Assembly (NCBI RefSeq): GCF_014356525.2
Contig: NC_052518.1
Span: forward strand, 35,477,705-35,541,704
Direction of reading: 5' to 3'
DNA length: 64,000 bases
Source: Nilaparvata lugens
Taxonomy: Eukaryota; Arthropoda; Insecta; Hemiptera; Delphacidae
Position numbers and translations under genes: made by a program
Notes under the pieces: generated by a model
What the model was told of the DNA's origin: nothing
Database searches by the model: none
Seen by the model: the letters and a program-made list of their open reading frames with translations, nothing else
Part shown: positions 52,953 through 63,826 of the stretch, piece by piece
Numbering within the stretch: position 1 is the first letter of the stretch
Layout: every line of letters begins with the position of its first letter

Positions 52953-54727
52953 TTGAGTATAGTAGCGTACAATGTGGCTGGATTAAGTGGTAAGATTGTT
53001 CAAGTATATAATTTTATTTGTAATTATGATGTTTTTGTACTATTGGAGACGTTTGTTGAAAGAGGAAAGCAATTGTATTTTGAAAACTGTTTTCCAGATT
53101 ACAATTTATACTGGGAATTCGCAGTTGGAGAATCAAACTGAGGTAGAGCAAAGGGAGGAAAGTTAATAGAAATTAGTAAAAGAATAGAGAGTTTTTGTAA
53201 GGTAATCGATGCGCTTGAGAGGAAAGTTATTCACATGAATGCAGGACAACGGGATGAATATTATATAGTTCCAATTTACCTGAGTGGTGGAGGAGACATG
53301 GAATGGGAGAGAGAATTCAATACATTATGGGAGTTTATGATAGTGCAAGAGCATAATAGAAATAATATGATTTTAATTGGAGATTTTAACGGTAGAATAG
53401 GAAATGGACAGGACATGTCGGAATTAACAGATGTAATAGAATTGGGAAATGCACTGAGTAATAAGCAAGAGTCAAAGGATGAGGTGATTAATATGAAAGG
53501 TAAGAAAATATTGGAGTTCTGTGAGGTTTTTAATTTCATCATTATGAATAGAAGGATAAGTGGAGATAGGTGGGGAGACTTTACTTTTATAGGCAGAGGG
53601 GCTTCCGTAATAGATCTATGTTGCATGGCTGTCGAATTAGCGCAAATAGTTGGAAAATTTTCTATTGTGCCAGAATTTTTATCTGATCATTTCCCAATTG
53701 AAGCTACGCTAATCACGGTTGATACTCTAGAAAGAGAGAGCACAATTTTACCACTCTTACCGAAGTTGAAATGGAAGGAAGCGAGGAAGAATGAATATAT
53801 ATCTAAACTCACCAATGCTTGTAGAGAAATAAATGGTCTTCCCGAGAGTAGTGAAGAGACTTATGAAGTATTGAATAATCTTGTATAAAGAGCTGCAAAT
53901 TATGTGCCCCAACCTGATAGAAAGAGAGAAGGATGGAGAGAAAAGTGGTTCGACAAAGAGTGTGCGGTTATGAGAAAGCGAGTGTTCAGCCTATTAATGT
54001 GTTTAGAAAATCAAATTCGGAGCAGGTGAGAGAAAATTATATGAAGGTAGTAAAGGAATACAAACTGCTATGTAAGAGTAAAAGGCAAGCGTATTACAGC
54101 GATATAAAAGAACAATTCAGAAGAGTCAAGGATTCCAGTGATTTGTGGGCTCTGATAAAGAAATTCAAGTGTAGAGAGTTCAAGATTTCGGGAACTGTGA
54201 GTGCTGAGGATTGGGTTGAACACTTCAGACGAGTGTTTGGATCAGTTTGCGGGGTAGTCACATATTATGCGGCGAGGAATGTTGAAGATCAAACTCTTGA
54301 CAAAGACATAGATATGAATGAATTGGAAAGTGCCTTCAAGACAATGCGCAACAATAAGGCTCCAGGTGATAACAGAGTTCCTGCTGAGTTTTACAAGAAT
54401 GCGTCAAAAAATTACAAAGAGATTATTTTGACTTTTTCCAATGCCATCGTCAGAGGTGGACAGATACCAACAGGGTTTCCACGTTCAATTATATTTCCAT
54501 TGCATAAAAAAGGTGATGAAGTGAATAATTATAGAGCCATATCTTTTATAAATGCTTTTATAAATGCTGTCGCTAAAGTATTTTCATTTATTTTACTGAG
54601 AAGGTTGCATTTGTGGGAGGAAAGAGAAAAGATTATTAAAGAGAATCAGTGTGGCTTTCGGAGAGGTTATTCGGCTACTGATAATATTTTTGTTCTATTC
54701 AATATAGTAATGAAAACGTTGAATAGA
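52953..54727 (+). pseudogene. LINE ORF2, endonuclease and N-terminal RT, truncated
   Basis: 52953 starts SIVAYNVAGLSGKI, an EEP opening with Asn, followed by VLLETFVERGK with the catalytic-type Glu. A TGA near 53141 interrupts it. The frame resumes with MILIGDFNGRIGNG, DFTFIGRGASVIDL and FLSDHFPIEATL. A shift near 53890-53935 leads to the linker and RT: NNKAPGDNRVPAEFYKNA, PLHKKGDEVNNYRAISF, and NQCGFRRGYSATDNIF. The RT breaks off near 54727 before the catalytic aspartates and joins unrelated GC-rich DNA. At least two disruptions; not functional. Confidence 0.8.
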
Positions 54728-54900
54728 CCTACAAAGACATCTCCCCTACCCAGCATGGGTGTGTTCAAAATGGCGTCCCCCTTCCCTAGTGCCCCCACCA
54801 ATAGGAAGCAGGTGTCCCCAACGGTTCCCCAGCGGCGGCGGCGGCCATCTTTGTTTTAGCAGGTGTTAACTGACATCTGCTGCCCCAGTTAACACCTGCT
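54728..54900 (+). other. GC-rich insert ending in a perfect hairpin
   Basis: Sharp rise in GC at the RT breakpoint, with caaaatggcgtccccctt, ccccaccaataggaag and gcggcggcggcggccat. At the right edge agcaggtgttaact (54858-54871) and agttaacacctgct (54887-54900) form a perfect 14-bp stem with a 15-nt loop. It may be one end of another element that replaced the rest of the LINE. Confidence 0.55.
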
Positions 54901-54951
54901 TAATTTGCATATTAAAAATATCCCCACATTTAAAATCTTTAAAATCTCTCA

Positions 54952-55021
54952 AACTACAATACTAGCGCTAAACTCTCAAACCACACTACTAGCGCTAAAC
55001 TCTCAAACCACACTACTAGCG
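54952..55021 (+). repeat. 27-bp tandem repeat, three units
   Basis: Units of ctctcaaaccacactactag plus cgctaaa; each carries agcgct. Confidence 0.8.
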
Positions 55022-55038
55022 TTTGGTACAAATTAAAC

Positions 55039-55757
55039 TATGTCCTTGTTTTCCTCCACCACAGGAAGAATGAAAAAAAATACATTTCATATTTGTTCGT
55101 ATGAGATGTCATTTTCCCCACACTATGCTGTAAAAGGAATGGTGGCGCTTTTTTTAATGTGCTTTCCCCATATTGAGAAAACTCTAATTGAATGTTGCTA
55201 TAATAGGATGTAGAATAGATCGGGCTAATCTACATACTACTATAGTTATTCATTACAAAGTGTTAATCAACATTAGGCCTATTGCACAACAATATGTTCC
55301 TTGTTTTCCTCCACCACAGGAAGAATGAAAAAAATTACATTTCATATTTGTTCGTATGAGATGTCATTTTCCCCACACTATGCTGTAAAAGGAATGGTGG
55401 CGCTTTTTTTAATGTGCTTTCCCCATATTGAGAAAACTCTAATTGAATGTTGCTATAATAGGTGTAGAATAGATCGGGCTAATCTACATACTACTATAGT
55501 TATTCATTACAAAGTGTTAATCAACATTAGGCCTATTGCACAACAATATGTTCCTTTTTTCCACCACCACAGGAAGAATGAAAAAAATTACATTTCATGA
55601 GAATTGTTATTTTTCCCACACTATGCTGTAAAAGGAATGGCGGCGCTTTTTTTAATGTGCTATCCCATATTGAGAAAACTCTAATTGAATGTCACTCAGT
55701 TATTCAATACAAAGTATTAATCAACATTAGGCCTATTGCACAATCAATGATGGGAAT
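55039..55757 (+). repeat. 254-bp tandem repeat, three copies
   Basis: Copies start near 55041, 55296 and 55550. The unit runs ttgttttcctccaccacagg, aagaatgaaaaaa, ..., acattaggcctattgcacaa. The third copy is shortened by internal deletions. Each unit starts with a splice-acceptor-like ttcctccaccacag, but no coding exon follows. Confidence 0.85.
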
Positions 55758-55758
55758 G

Positions 55759-55760
<2 letters not shown>

Positions 55761-55791
<31 letters not shown>
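55761..55791 (-). repeat. 31-nt poly(A) tail of the retrocopy
   Basis: 31 uninterrupted T on plus (A on the minus strand), ten bases after the stop codon of the 55802-56161 gene. An aaattaaata sequence just before it is a weak poly(A) signal. Confidence 0.7.
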
Positions 55792-55793
<2 letters not shown>

Positions 55794-55801
55794 TTAATTT
55801 T

Positions 55802-56161
55802 TCATATATTCCTTTCTTCTTCTAGAAGAACAAGAGGTGATTTACCTTCTCGTTGTACACACTTCAGATAGAGTTTTTGTTTGTTGAAATCCTCAAGTGT
55901 TTGAAGATTCAATACACTCAGAAATTTCTCAGGTAAGTAAACTTCGCAATAATAGTCACCATTGCTGTCATGATCGTATAACCTCATTATGATTCGCTGA
56001 CCCTGTTGTGTTCTCACTAATCTAGCGTGTACAACACGGTACCACGAATCATGGTCAAGATCTTTGAGTGAGACCGTTGGATATTCAGTTTTCGAAATAT
56101 AATTGAATGACTTCATACTAAAAAGTCTATCATTTCCAGTGTTGCTTCTATGGTGTTCCAT
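55802..56161 (-). CDS. OB-like family protein, apparently a retroposed copy
   Basis: 119 codons, complete from ATG to TGA. Shares with the exon at 35096-35488 the succession TVSLKDLDHDSWYRVV / RIIMRLYDHDSNGDYYCEV / YLPEKF / F-x-K / LYLKCV, so the whole domain is present in one exon. The N-terminus (MEHHRSNTGNDRLF) differs from exon 1 at 33549. A 10-nt 3' UTR followed by 31 A residues suggests insertion of a processed transcript; the upstream flank is a taa microsatellite (56161-56183) and then a gap, so the 5' end and target duplication cannot be judged. Possibly still translatable. Role unknown; single-stranded DNA binding is a guess from the barrel-like pattern. Confidence 0.6.
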   Translation of the reverse strand: MEHHRSNTGNDRLFSMKSFNYISKTEYPTVSLKDLDHDSWYRVVHARLVRTQQGQRIIMRLYDHDSNGDYYCEVYLPEKFLSVLNLQTLEDFNKQKLYLKCVQREGKSPLVLLEEERNI

Positions 56162-56218
56162 AATAATAATAATAATAATAATAAAAAGCTTACCGCGATC
56201 GTGTGCAAGAATAACAAA

Positions 56219-56318
56219 NNNNNNNNNNNNNNNNNNNNNNNNNNNNNNNNNNNNNNNNNNNNNNNNNNNNNNNNNNNNNNNNNNNNNNNNNNNNNNNNNN
56301 NNNNNNNNNNNNNNNNNN
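56219..56318. other. Assembly gap (100 N)
   Basis: Exactly 100 N. Confidence 0.99.
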
Positions 56319-56450
56319 TTACAAAAATTGAAGAGGTAAAGGGTCTACATTGGTGTAGTGGATGAATGTTCTGTTGTTATAAACTTGACTTCAAGTTTGC
56401 AAAATACATTAATTCTATACAAAACTTGAATTTAAGTAAACTTGACTAAT

Positions 56451-56712
56451 GGTGTTCGCATAGTGTAGAGGTAGAGGTAGAGGTAAGAGGTCGAGTTCGA
56501 GGTATCTCATTGTGACACAAATACATGTTGTGTTAAGGGGCGCCCGCATACTGAGGAGGTACAGGTAAACCGTGCAGTAAACTTCTATCTCGACCTCCTC
56601 ACTATGCGGGTACCCCGTAACACAACATTTATTTGTGTCACATTGAGATACCTCGAACTCGACTTCGACCTCTCACCTCTATCCTACCTTCTAACTACGC
56701 GAGCACCCTTAT
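56451..56712. mobile_element. Foldback element with ~110-bp arms
   Basis: Left arm ggtgttcgcatagtgtagag ... gaggtcgagttcgaggtatc ... cccgcatactgaggaggt; right arm is its inverse, ending ctacgcgagcaccc. Identity is about 90 percent over 110 bp around a loop of about 40 bp. The central 75 bp (gtcgagttcgagg to gaggaggt) are nearly perfect. taa/tta-like bases flank both ends. It has no ORF and is MITE-like. Confidence 0.75.
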
Positions 56713-56894
56713 TGGTGAGAACATAGAGAAGCAGAGGAGGTAGCTTCAAGCTTGAGAGTATTGATAAATGATAATAATACACTTATTTGAGAGGGTCCAA
56801 ACATACAACTCCAATATGCGCCATATGAGCCATTCAAATACATGCACTATTTTCAACACTCAAGCTTGAAGAACCATGGCTTCACCGAGGAAGG

Positions 56895-57675
56895 GTTGCG
56901 GGCGTGGATGATACCAAGGGTAGGTTGATCTACATACTTGTGAAGAGAGGTATGGACTGCCTAATTCTGTTCCAGAGATCTCACTGCGGTATCTATAACC
57001 TGGAGCTATGAGCGCAGGAAATGTAGCACAACTGCAGGCTCAGTCTACTTGCCCTTTGACTCTGGGGACCTTCCTCCATCAAGAGAATTTGAATTTCTGG
57101 TTGAGTCATCTTGTGCTGGCGGACAACAACTCCTTGTGGATTGTGACGCCAATGCCCACCCCACAATTGGATGGGGAAGTTCGGATACAAATCCATGAGG
57201 GGAGGCTCTTCTTCAGTTTCTCATATCCAAGAATCTTCATGTTGGAAACCGTCCAACGTTTGTTACACGAAACCGAAGTGAGGTTACGTACATTACATTC
57301 TGCTCAGAAGGACTACTAAGGGTCATTGACAATTGACATTCAAGTCATGAGGCCTCTTTAATAACAGGTATGTTTGTTTCAACATGCAAAGTGAAGGTGA
57401 ATCTTCTTGCTACCGGGATCTGAGGAGAACAGATTGGTCACTCTATAAGTCTGACCTCCTGTCTCAATTTGGATCATTGGGCACGAGGGTCAACCTTGAC
57501 CGCAAAAGGGCGGCTGTCAGGAAGACTCATAACTATTGCAAACGAAACTGTATTTGGGAACCATACCACAAGGCACTCACAGAATATAGCCTTGCAAGAA
57601 AGCGAAAGTAAACTCTTGGAGACAATTCACACAGGAGATAAACAGTCTCATGCCCGGTTGCAGAGTCCTGCATAG
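56895..57675 (+). pseudogene. LINE endonuclease (EEP) relic with linker
   Basis: Frame at about 56925-56990 encodes GRLIYILVKRGMDCLILFQ. After a shift, frame 57001-57330 encodes the EEP core: YLPFDSGDLPPSREFEFLVE, LLVDCDANAHPTIGWGSSD, GEALLQFLISKNLHV and RPTFVTRNRSEVTYITF, with one TGA near 57197 where Arg is expected. The linker typical of this type, RRTDWSLYKSDLL, follows at about 57414-57452. The CDANAH..WGSsD..RGE pattern differs from the other LINEs in this window, so this is a fifth lineage. The RT is absent. The open frames at 57008-57319 and 56993-57196 are shadows. Confidence 0.72.
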
Positions 57676-57679
57676 AATC

Positions 57680-59285
57680 AAACATTGCTATGTGGGACAT
57701 AGTTTAATTAAATAAATAATATAAATTTAATTAAATAAATATAGACATAAATGGTTGGTCTTTGCACAGTCGTTTGCCGAAGCCCATTTATCTATATCTT
57801 GAATTAGCATCACACAAAAGTCACACTGCAGCTCTATTCACTTTTTTCCGTACATTTCCGTACATACTTCTATCCAACCAATGTCTTGGCATCGGGGAAA
57901 GTTTCAAACGACATCACTGTGAACAGGCCTAAAAGACCTTACATAAAATTGATGAACAATATGGTGACTCTTGACTTTTGGCAAGATTTCTCACCATATT
58001 TAGCGATTTGGAGATTATAAACAACTTAAAAAAACATAGGGAGAGAAAAATTGATTTGATTATATACAGATGGTTTTTCGTAAACATCTTTTAAAAACTA
58101 TCACAACCTCTAAAATGCATTTACCGGGAGTAGATATTGAATTTAACAGCACGACTTCGGGCCAATAACTTAACCCACGAATTTTTTGATTTTTTCTCAT
58201 TTTTCCATTTTATTTCGAAAACGTCAGGTTTTTCGAGAAAAGCATTCTCCAAAAAATTAAAGACAATAAAAAGATAATGGACACAGAATTCTAATATTTC
58301 TGGTTTTGGTGCTACAAATTGTCAAAAAAAGGTATTTTCCAATGTATTTTTAAATATTCTGGAAACTTTTTTACACTCATATTTCCATACTAAGACAATG
58401 ACGAATTTCCACATTCAAGGATACTTCAGAAGCTCTTCTGGTAAAAAATTCGAAATTTAGTGAAGGTTGTAGAGAGTTCTCCTCTTTTTTCCACTCAATT
58501 TCGATACCATTAAAAACTACAGCCAATTGAAAAATTGGTGATTTTCATTTTTTCCATTTTTTCGCGATTTTACTGTCAAGAGTTTCTAAAAAAAAGTCTT
58601 TAAGTCTGATACCTAATAGAAAGTTGCGATTGGTCTAAGTTTGGAGAAAATTCCATGCTTTATTAGCTCCGTAGACTTAGTCTCCACTATCGAAAACTGC
58701 CGAGACTGTGAAAATTAGGAGAATATAGTCAATTCCATGATTTCTTTAAACAAACGGATCTAGCTCCACAGAAATATTATTACAAAAATCATTTACTTCA
58801 CATCAAAGAAGAGATTATGCTCTACAATTCAAGATCAAGTACAATCACTTATCAAAACGGGTTACTGAGATACACAGCTTTGAATATAGAAATTAGCCCA
58901 TTTTTGTGTATAGAAATATGGTTTAAAGTACACTCAAGAATGAATTCTTCATTCCTTGAGGTGCTGAGAAGAATGAGCTACAGTACGAGAAGATACGATT
59001 GAGTCAAAAGTCATGAGTGTCTTTGAAATCTATAGACGAATGACACAATTGTTTATTAATGTTTCATGTTTCCACTTTAGGAAACTGAGAAACCAAAATA
59101 TTCGATTGAGTATATCCCCACTGTCCCAGGTAGAAACTAGTGAGCTCAAGGTTGTAATGTCCAGTCAAATAGTTATTTTTCAGGAAACATCCTCGAGAGT
59201 TTTTCCCTCTGAAAAAAAAGCCATCCTCTGGCGTGTCAGCAAATTTCATATTCGAATTCAACGCCCCAAAGTACATTATATACAG
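57680..59285. other. No supported gene
   Basis: AT-rich, with repeated ttttccattttttcgcgatt-like phrases. Open frames at 58817-59002 and 59013-59339 carry no domain. Confidence 0.4.
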
Positions 59286-59895
59286 AGTGGACGAAAAGTC
59301 CGAGAACGGCTTAATATCTCTTACACAAAGGTAATTTGACGGTTGGTGTAATTGGTGATCCTACTCAAATTGAAAATACTAATTTACTATGACTTTAAAA
59401 ATCTGGTTCGAGATTTTGGATCCGCCATTTTTAATGCAAGTTTATTATTTTAAATAAGAGAGTGGCCATGTAATACATGATTTCAATACAGAATTTCAAG
59501 AAAAAATGAATGGCGAAAACCGCATATCGATATCTCAAACCGTTTCGAAGATATTCACATTAATAATCAATACTTTTAAAAGCAGAAATAAGGAGTGAAA
59601 AAAGTATGAGAACAGCTTAGTATCTCATAAAAAATTTCTAGGTGGGTGTGTTTGTGGATCTTACTCAAATTTCAAAATATCACTTTACTATGACTTTAAA
59701 AATCTGGTCCGCCATCTTGGAATCTCCATTTTGAATGCAACTTTATTTTTCTAAATAGGAAGGTAGTCATGCGAAACATAATTCAATACGGAATTTCAAG
59801 ACAAAATGAATGGCGAAAACCGCATATCGATATCTGAAACCGTCTCGGAGATATTAACATTATTAATCAATACCATGCAAATCAGAAATGAAGTA
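59285..59895 (+). repeat. ~300-bp tandem duplication of a dispersed repeat
   Basis: Units at about 59285-59580 and 59600-59895 share tttactatgactttaaaaat, aatggcgaaaaccgcatatc and gatatctcaaaccgt. A third, diverged copy lies inverted at 62245-62545 (gcggttttcaccattt, ccaagatggcggaccag). Confidence 0.75.
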
Positions 59896-60833
59896 CATAG
59901 TGAAATTCATTAATAATGTGAATATCTTACTCTCCATAGCTGACGAGATAAATTCTTTCGAGACGGTTTCCTGAAAAATAACCATTTGAATGGAATAATT
60001 TGCTCGTGGGTATAGAAGTTGAGTAAACTAGCAGTAGTCTAACAAAATTGTTTCGAAAGCTACACATCATGATAAACTGAAGTTTCTTGATGAATAATAA
60101 TATCGTATCTAGAAATGCAATTTTCTCAATGGGAGAATTAATACCTGATTAATTAATTAACTCTTATTAATATAATCATTCCTTATTATAAAAAACTGAA
60201 CTGACCTGTAAGTAGTGTGGAAGAAGAACCAAGAAACAACAAACAACTTGTAGTCATGGTTACGCTGGACGTCCTACCCTCTCAAGGAAATTGTGTTGTG
60301 ATGCGCATGTGATAAATAAACTGCACTTCAGGTTGGCGTTTTTACTATTACAATCGCAAAATTCCTGATTCTGAACTTGAAATTATGCAAAATTCCTCAT
60401 TCGGAATCTCAAATGATGGAAATTATTATGAATAATACTTTCTTAGAACGTCTAGTACCTTTTTCTCAAATAATATTGTTTTAGTATTTACACTAATACT
60501 GGGTACCGTATCTAGGGTGTAGGGAATTTTTGAAATATTAAAATGTCTAGAAGAATTTTTGGACGCGATTCCACCATAAACGTGAAGAAGGTTTAAGGGG
60601 CAGTTGGATCTAGTCAGACAATTTTGTAATTGGTTTTTTAATAAAATGATGTTTGTTTGTTTAGAATCGACTGTTACTCGAACCTAGTTTTTGTTTCGAT
60701 GAAATCGGGTATTTTCACTTATCACAGTCTCAGTAAAATAAATAAATAAACCAGAAAAGGGAAAGGTTTACTGGACCCTCACGAAGTGTCAGAGCGATCA
60801 AAGCGATCTCCCACCTAGAGTGTATAGAGTGTA

Positions 60834-61097
60834 ATGCAAAACAAAACAAAGAATGTAATACATTCCATACTCTCTGCGCCCATCCGACTACTTCAACCAC
60901 CTGCTCGTATCCAGTCGCCTCTAAAACATCGCTCAGCGATCTTCAACCCCTGCTTCGGCTCACCCCATACGCCGACTGAGTTTAGCCGGCCCAGGATGAC
61001 ACTGAGGAATACAGAGCTGAGTATTATAGATAATAGAGCGAGGTGTACGTCGAAATCTACTCAGAAGGTGAAGGTAGTAAGAGCTAGAGTATTATAG
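60834..61097 (+). other. Weak ORF in a GC-richer patch
   Basis: 87 codons with Arg/Pro/Ser-rich translation and no domain. The region holds a 63-bp tandem pair at 61020-61135 (gagtattatagataatagag, gaaatctactcagaaggtga). Possibly the 5' region of a retroelement; coding is doubtful. Confidence 0.2.
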
Positions 61098-61139
61098 ATA
61101 ATAGAACAAGTTGTGGGCTGAAATCTACTCAGAAGGTGA

Positions 61140-62020
61140 ATAATAAATGTTGCAATTCAGTTCAAAGTTTTATAAATAATGCAAATATTGTTATAGAAGA
61201 CTGGCCAGCAGTCAATTCACTCGATATGAACAGCAAGAAACACAAACAGTGATTTTTCTTTGGCCAATTATTCAGGGAACGTGGAGGTGATATTTTTGAG
61301 TGTGACCTTTGAGTCGAACATGAAATAGAAAAATCCATCAATTTACAGAAAAGAGCTGTAAAAGCTGTTTTTAATGTTAATGTTCACTATAGAATTTATT
61401 GTATAACTAAACAAACTAGAAAGCTAAAAATACTGATGGTATCATTTCTTCTCATTCCTGAGTGTCTATTTAAAGGTTACATGCATGAGATGTAATTATT
61501 ATTAAATAATTTTATTATTTTTTAAATATCATTTTATTATTAATAATAAATTCTATTTGAATAAGCTTATTACAACAGTGCGATAGTATCCCGCTAGCTT
61601 TAAGCTATTTGAGGGATAGCCTTTATAAGAATAATTCATTACATACAATAAAAATATACATATAGTATATAATAACAATAGTTCTGTTTTCTTAATCGAC
61701 CTGATTATATCTCTTCATTTTTTTTTTTTTTTTTTTTTTGACCGAATACAGTGAGGTCTATTTTTAAACTCGGATTTTCTTTCGTCTGTCATTTGTAACG
61801 CATTAATGACCAAACGCGTTGATAGAATTCTATGAGATGTGGCAGGAATTTTCCTTTTTTAACTGCGTGTCGATGTATACACAAGGTTTTTGGTTTTTTT
61901 GAAATTTTGCATTTCAAGGATAATATGAAAGGAAAAGGAATTTCCTTCATACTCTGATATCACTATATATATCATCTACTCTGAAGATAGGATTAATCAG
62001 ACTACAGAATTATTCATCAC
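61140..62020. other. No supported gene
   Basis: AT-rich, with a 21-nt T run at 61719-61739. Nothing else seen. Confidence 0.4.
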
Positions 62021-62025
62021 TAGCA

Positions 62026-62815
62026 GGTTACCCGTGCTCCGCAATGGTCTATTTTAAAACTTTAAAAACTGGAAACTTGACATGATCAAATATTAGAAAA
62101 TTGAAAATAGGCCTATAACCATCCTCGATAAAGAATATTTATGCAAAATGTTAAGTCAATCAATCCATTAGTTCAGACGTGATGATCAACTTGCAATTTG
62201 AAAATTAAAGCAATCTAAAAATGCGTCAAGCTTAATTTCCCTATCCCGCTACGTGTATAAGCCAGTTCTTCCTATTATTATAGTATAGATGGATGATTTA
62301 TCAGTATCTTTGAATGAGAATAACTTTTGAACGGTTTGAGAAATCGATGTGCGGTTTTCACCATTTATTTCCTCTTGAAATTCTGTATCAAAATCATAAT
62401 ATATCATATGACTTACCTTCCAATTTAGAAAAATGAAGTTGAATTTAAAATGGCTGTACCAAGATGGCGGACCAGAATTTTGATGCGACAGAAAATCAGT
62501 TATTTTTATTCGAATAGGATCGCAAATCATACCTATCATCTAATCACCATTTTAAAAGAAATTTTCAGCTGTGTCTATAAAACAACTGGAAGCATGACAG
62601 ATTGAAAACTTGACGTGATGAAATTTTGAAGAATTGAAAATAGGCCTATAACCATCCTCGGTTCTATGGAACTATAGAGAATCTATGTGCAAAATTTCAA
62701 GTTAGTCAGTTGAGTAGTTCAGACGTGATGTTGCGTCAAACATAATTTTCCTATTCTGTACGTCTATAAGCCAGCTCTCTCCTTTATTGTAGTAGCCTAT
62801 AACTGAAGAAGACAT
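62026..62815 (+). repeat. Two direct copies of an agcaggttacccgtgc-type repeat
   Basis: 62026-62292 and 62590-62800 share aaaataggcctataaccatcctcg, ttagttcagacgtgatg, gcgtcaa and tataagccagttcttcc. Between them sits the inverted copy of the 59.3-kb repeat. The first copy starts ctagcaggttacccgtgctc, a head common in insect dispersed repeats. Confidence 0.65.
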
Positions 62816-63059
62816 AATACTTGAAAATCTCACAGTATCATATTGATTTTTTCAATACATCAATTTTAGTATCGATTAGATCCTCCTCAATTTGAATCAG
62901 GCAGCCTTTTTTGCTTCCCCAATTCCAAACAAAATACCAGCTAAAAACTCGTTTCATTCCTAATTTGTGTCTAGTACATTACAACTGAAGAATATAAATC
63001 ATCACGGTACTAATTTTATTGTGAACATGCTTTTCTTATGAATTCCAATAATACAGCAT

Positions 63060-63303
63060 TAAAGGTCCGTTGTCACTGGTGCGGCTGGAACGATAATCGT
63101 TGAACTACAGTCGTTGGACGATAATCGTAGAGCGCCTGCTGTACATTGTCTTGAATGGCGCCGTTGTCACTGACGCGACTGTCAACAGAGTCGCTGACTG
63201 CAATCGTACGGGTCTGCTGCTGGAGCAGTCATAATCGCAGTCGTTGGCCGATTTTCGAGGAGTGCACATGTGAGTTTGATAGAGTGCGTGTCATCATTGT
63301 GCA
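63060..63303 (+). promoter_or_regulatory. Candidate PIF/Harbinger terminus with subterminal repeats
   Basis: After tta at 63059-63061 the sequence aaggtccgttgtcactggtg could be a terminal repeat. ccgttgtcactg occurs at 63067 and 63161, cgataatcgt at 63091 and 63119, and agtcgttgg(a/c)cgat at 63109 and about 63239. Clustered direct and inverted subterminal motifs are typical of transposase-binding ends. GC is higher than the flanks. Confidence 0.45.
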
Positions 63304-63478
63304 ATGTCATCCAAAACAGCTCTTTTAACATTAAAATTTACACCTGAGGAAGACGAGAAATTAGTGGAGGCGATTTCTCCTCACCCTTTGATTTACGACC
63401 TTAGAAATCCCCAGTATAAGGACCAAAGGGCTAAAGACAATGTTTGGGTGGTTATATCTGAAGAAGTTGGAAGATCAG
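63304..63478 (+). CDS. MADF-domain protein, exon 1
   Basis: ATG at 63304 and 58 codons ending in a donor cag|gtaagt with phase 1 (inside a Gly codon). The translation holds the first part of a MADF (Myb/SANT-like, Adf-1 type) DNA-binding domain: EEDEKLVEAISPHPLIYDLR, then NPQYKDQRAKDNVWVVISEE and VGRSG, matching LI..V..hP.LYD....Yk......W..Ia...g. The second half (C..RW..LR..Y) should lie in a downstream exon not found before the window ends. MADF proteins occur as host transcription factors and as the accessory DNA-binding protein of PIF/Harbinger elements; a Harbinger-type transposase exon 350 bp away favours the latter. Confidence 0.75.
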
Positions 63479-63826
63479 GTAAGTGTATTTCACATAATTA
63501 ACTAATATAACTAACTAATAACCCCCACAGTTTGATTATGCTCTTTTTTATACTTTAGAATACTTTCTTTCAGAAAATATCATATTTTTTGCCTTACAAA
63601 ATTTAAAAAAGCAATAAAAATTAACTGTAGTTGATGATACTCGTTTTCTATATCTGGAGGTCTCCAAACTTAATTATTCCTATCGGGGAGCAAATAGGGG
63701 CGATTTTTTTAGCAATTTTTGGATGATAATTTATACCTATACCTATACCTTTTATACCTTTTTTACCTTCATTCTAAAAAATCATTGCTTTACAAAAATT
63801 AAATAAGAATAAAAAATATATCCTAC

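Noticed and set aside
56103..56365. Open frames spanning the N gap
   Set aside because: They consist largely of unknown residues from the gap and carry no information.
57008..57319. Gene on plus strand starting MSAGNVAQLQ
   Set aside because: It is a shifted frame over the LINE endonuclease relic, whose conserved motifs are read in the neighbouring frame.
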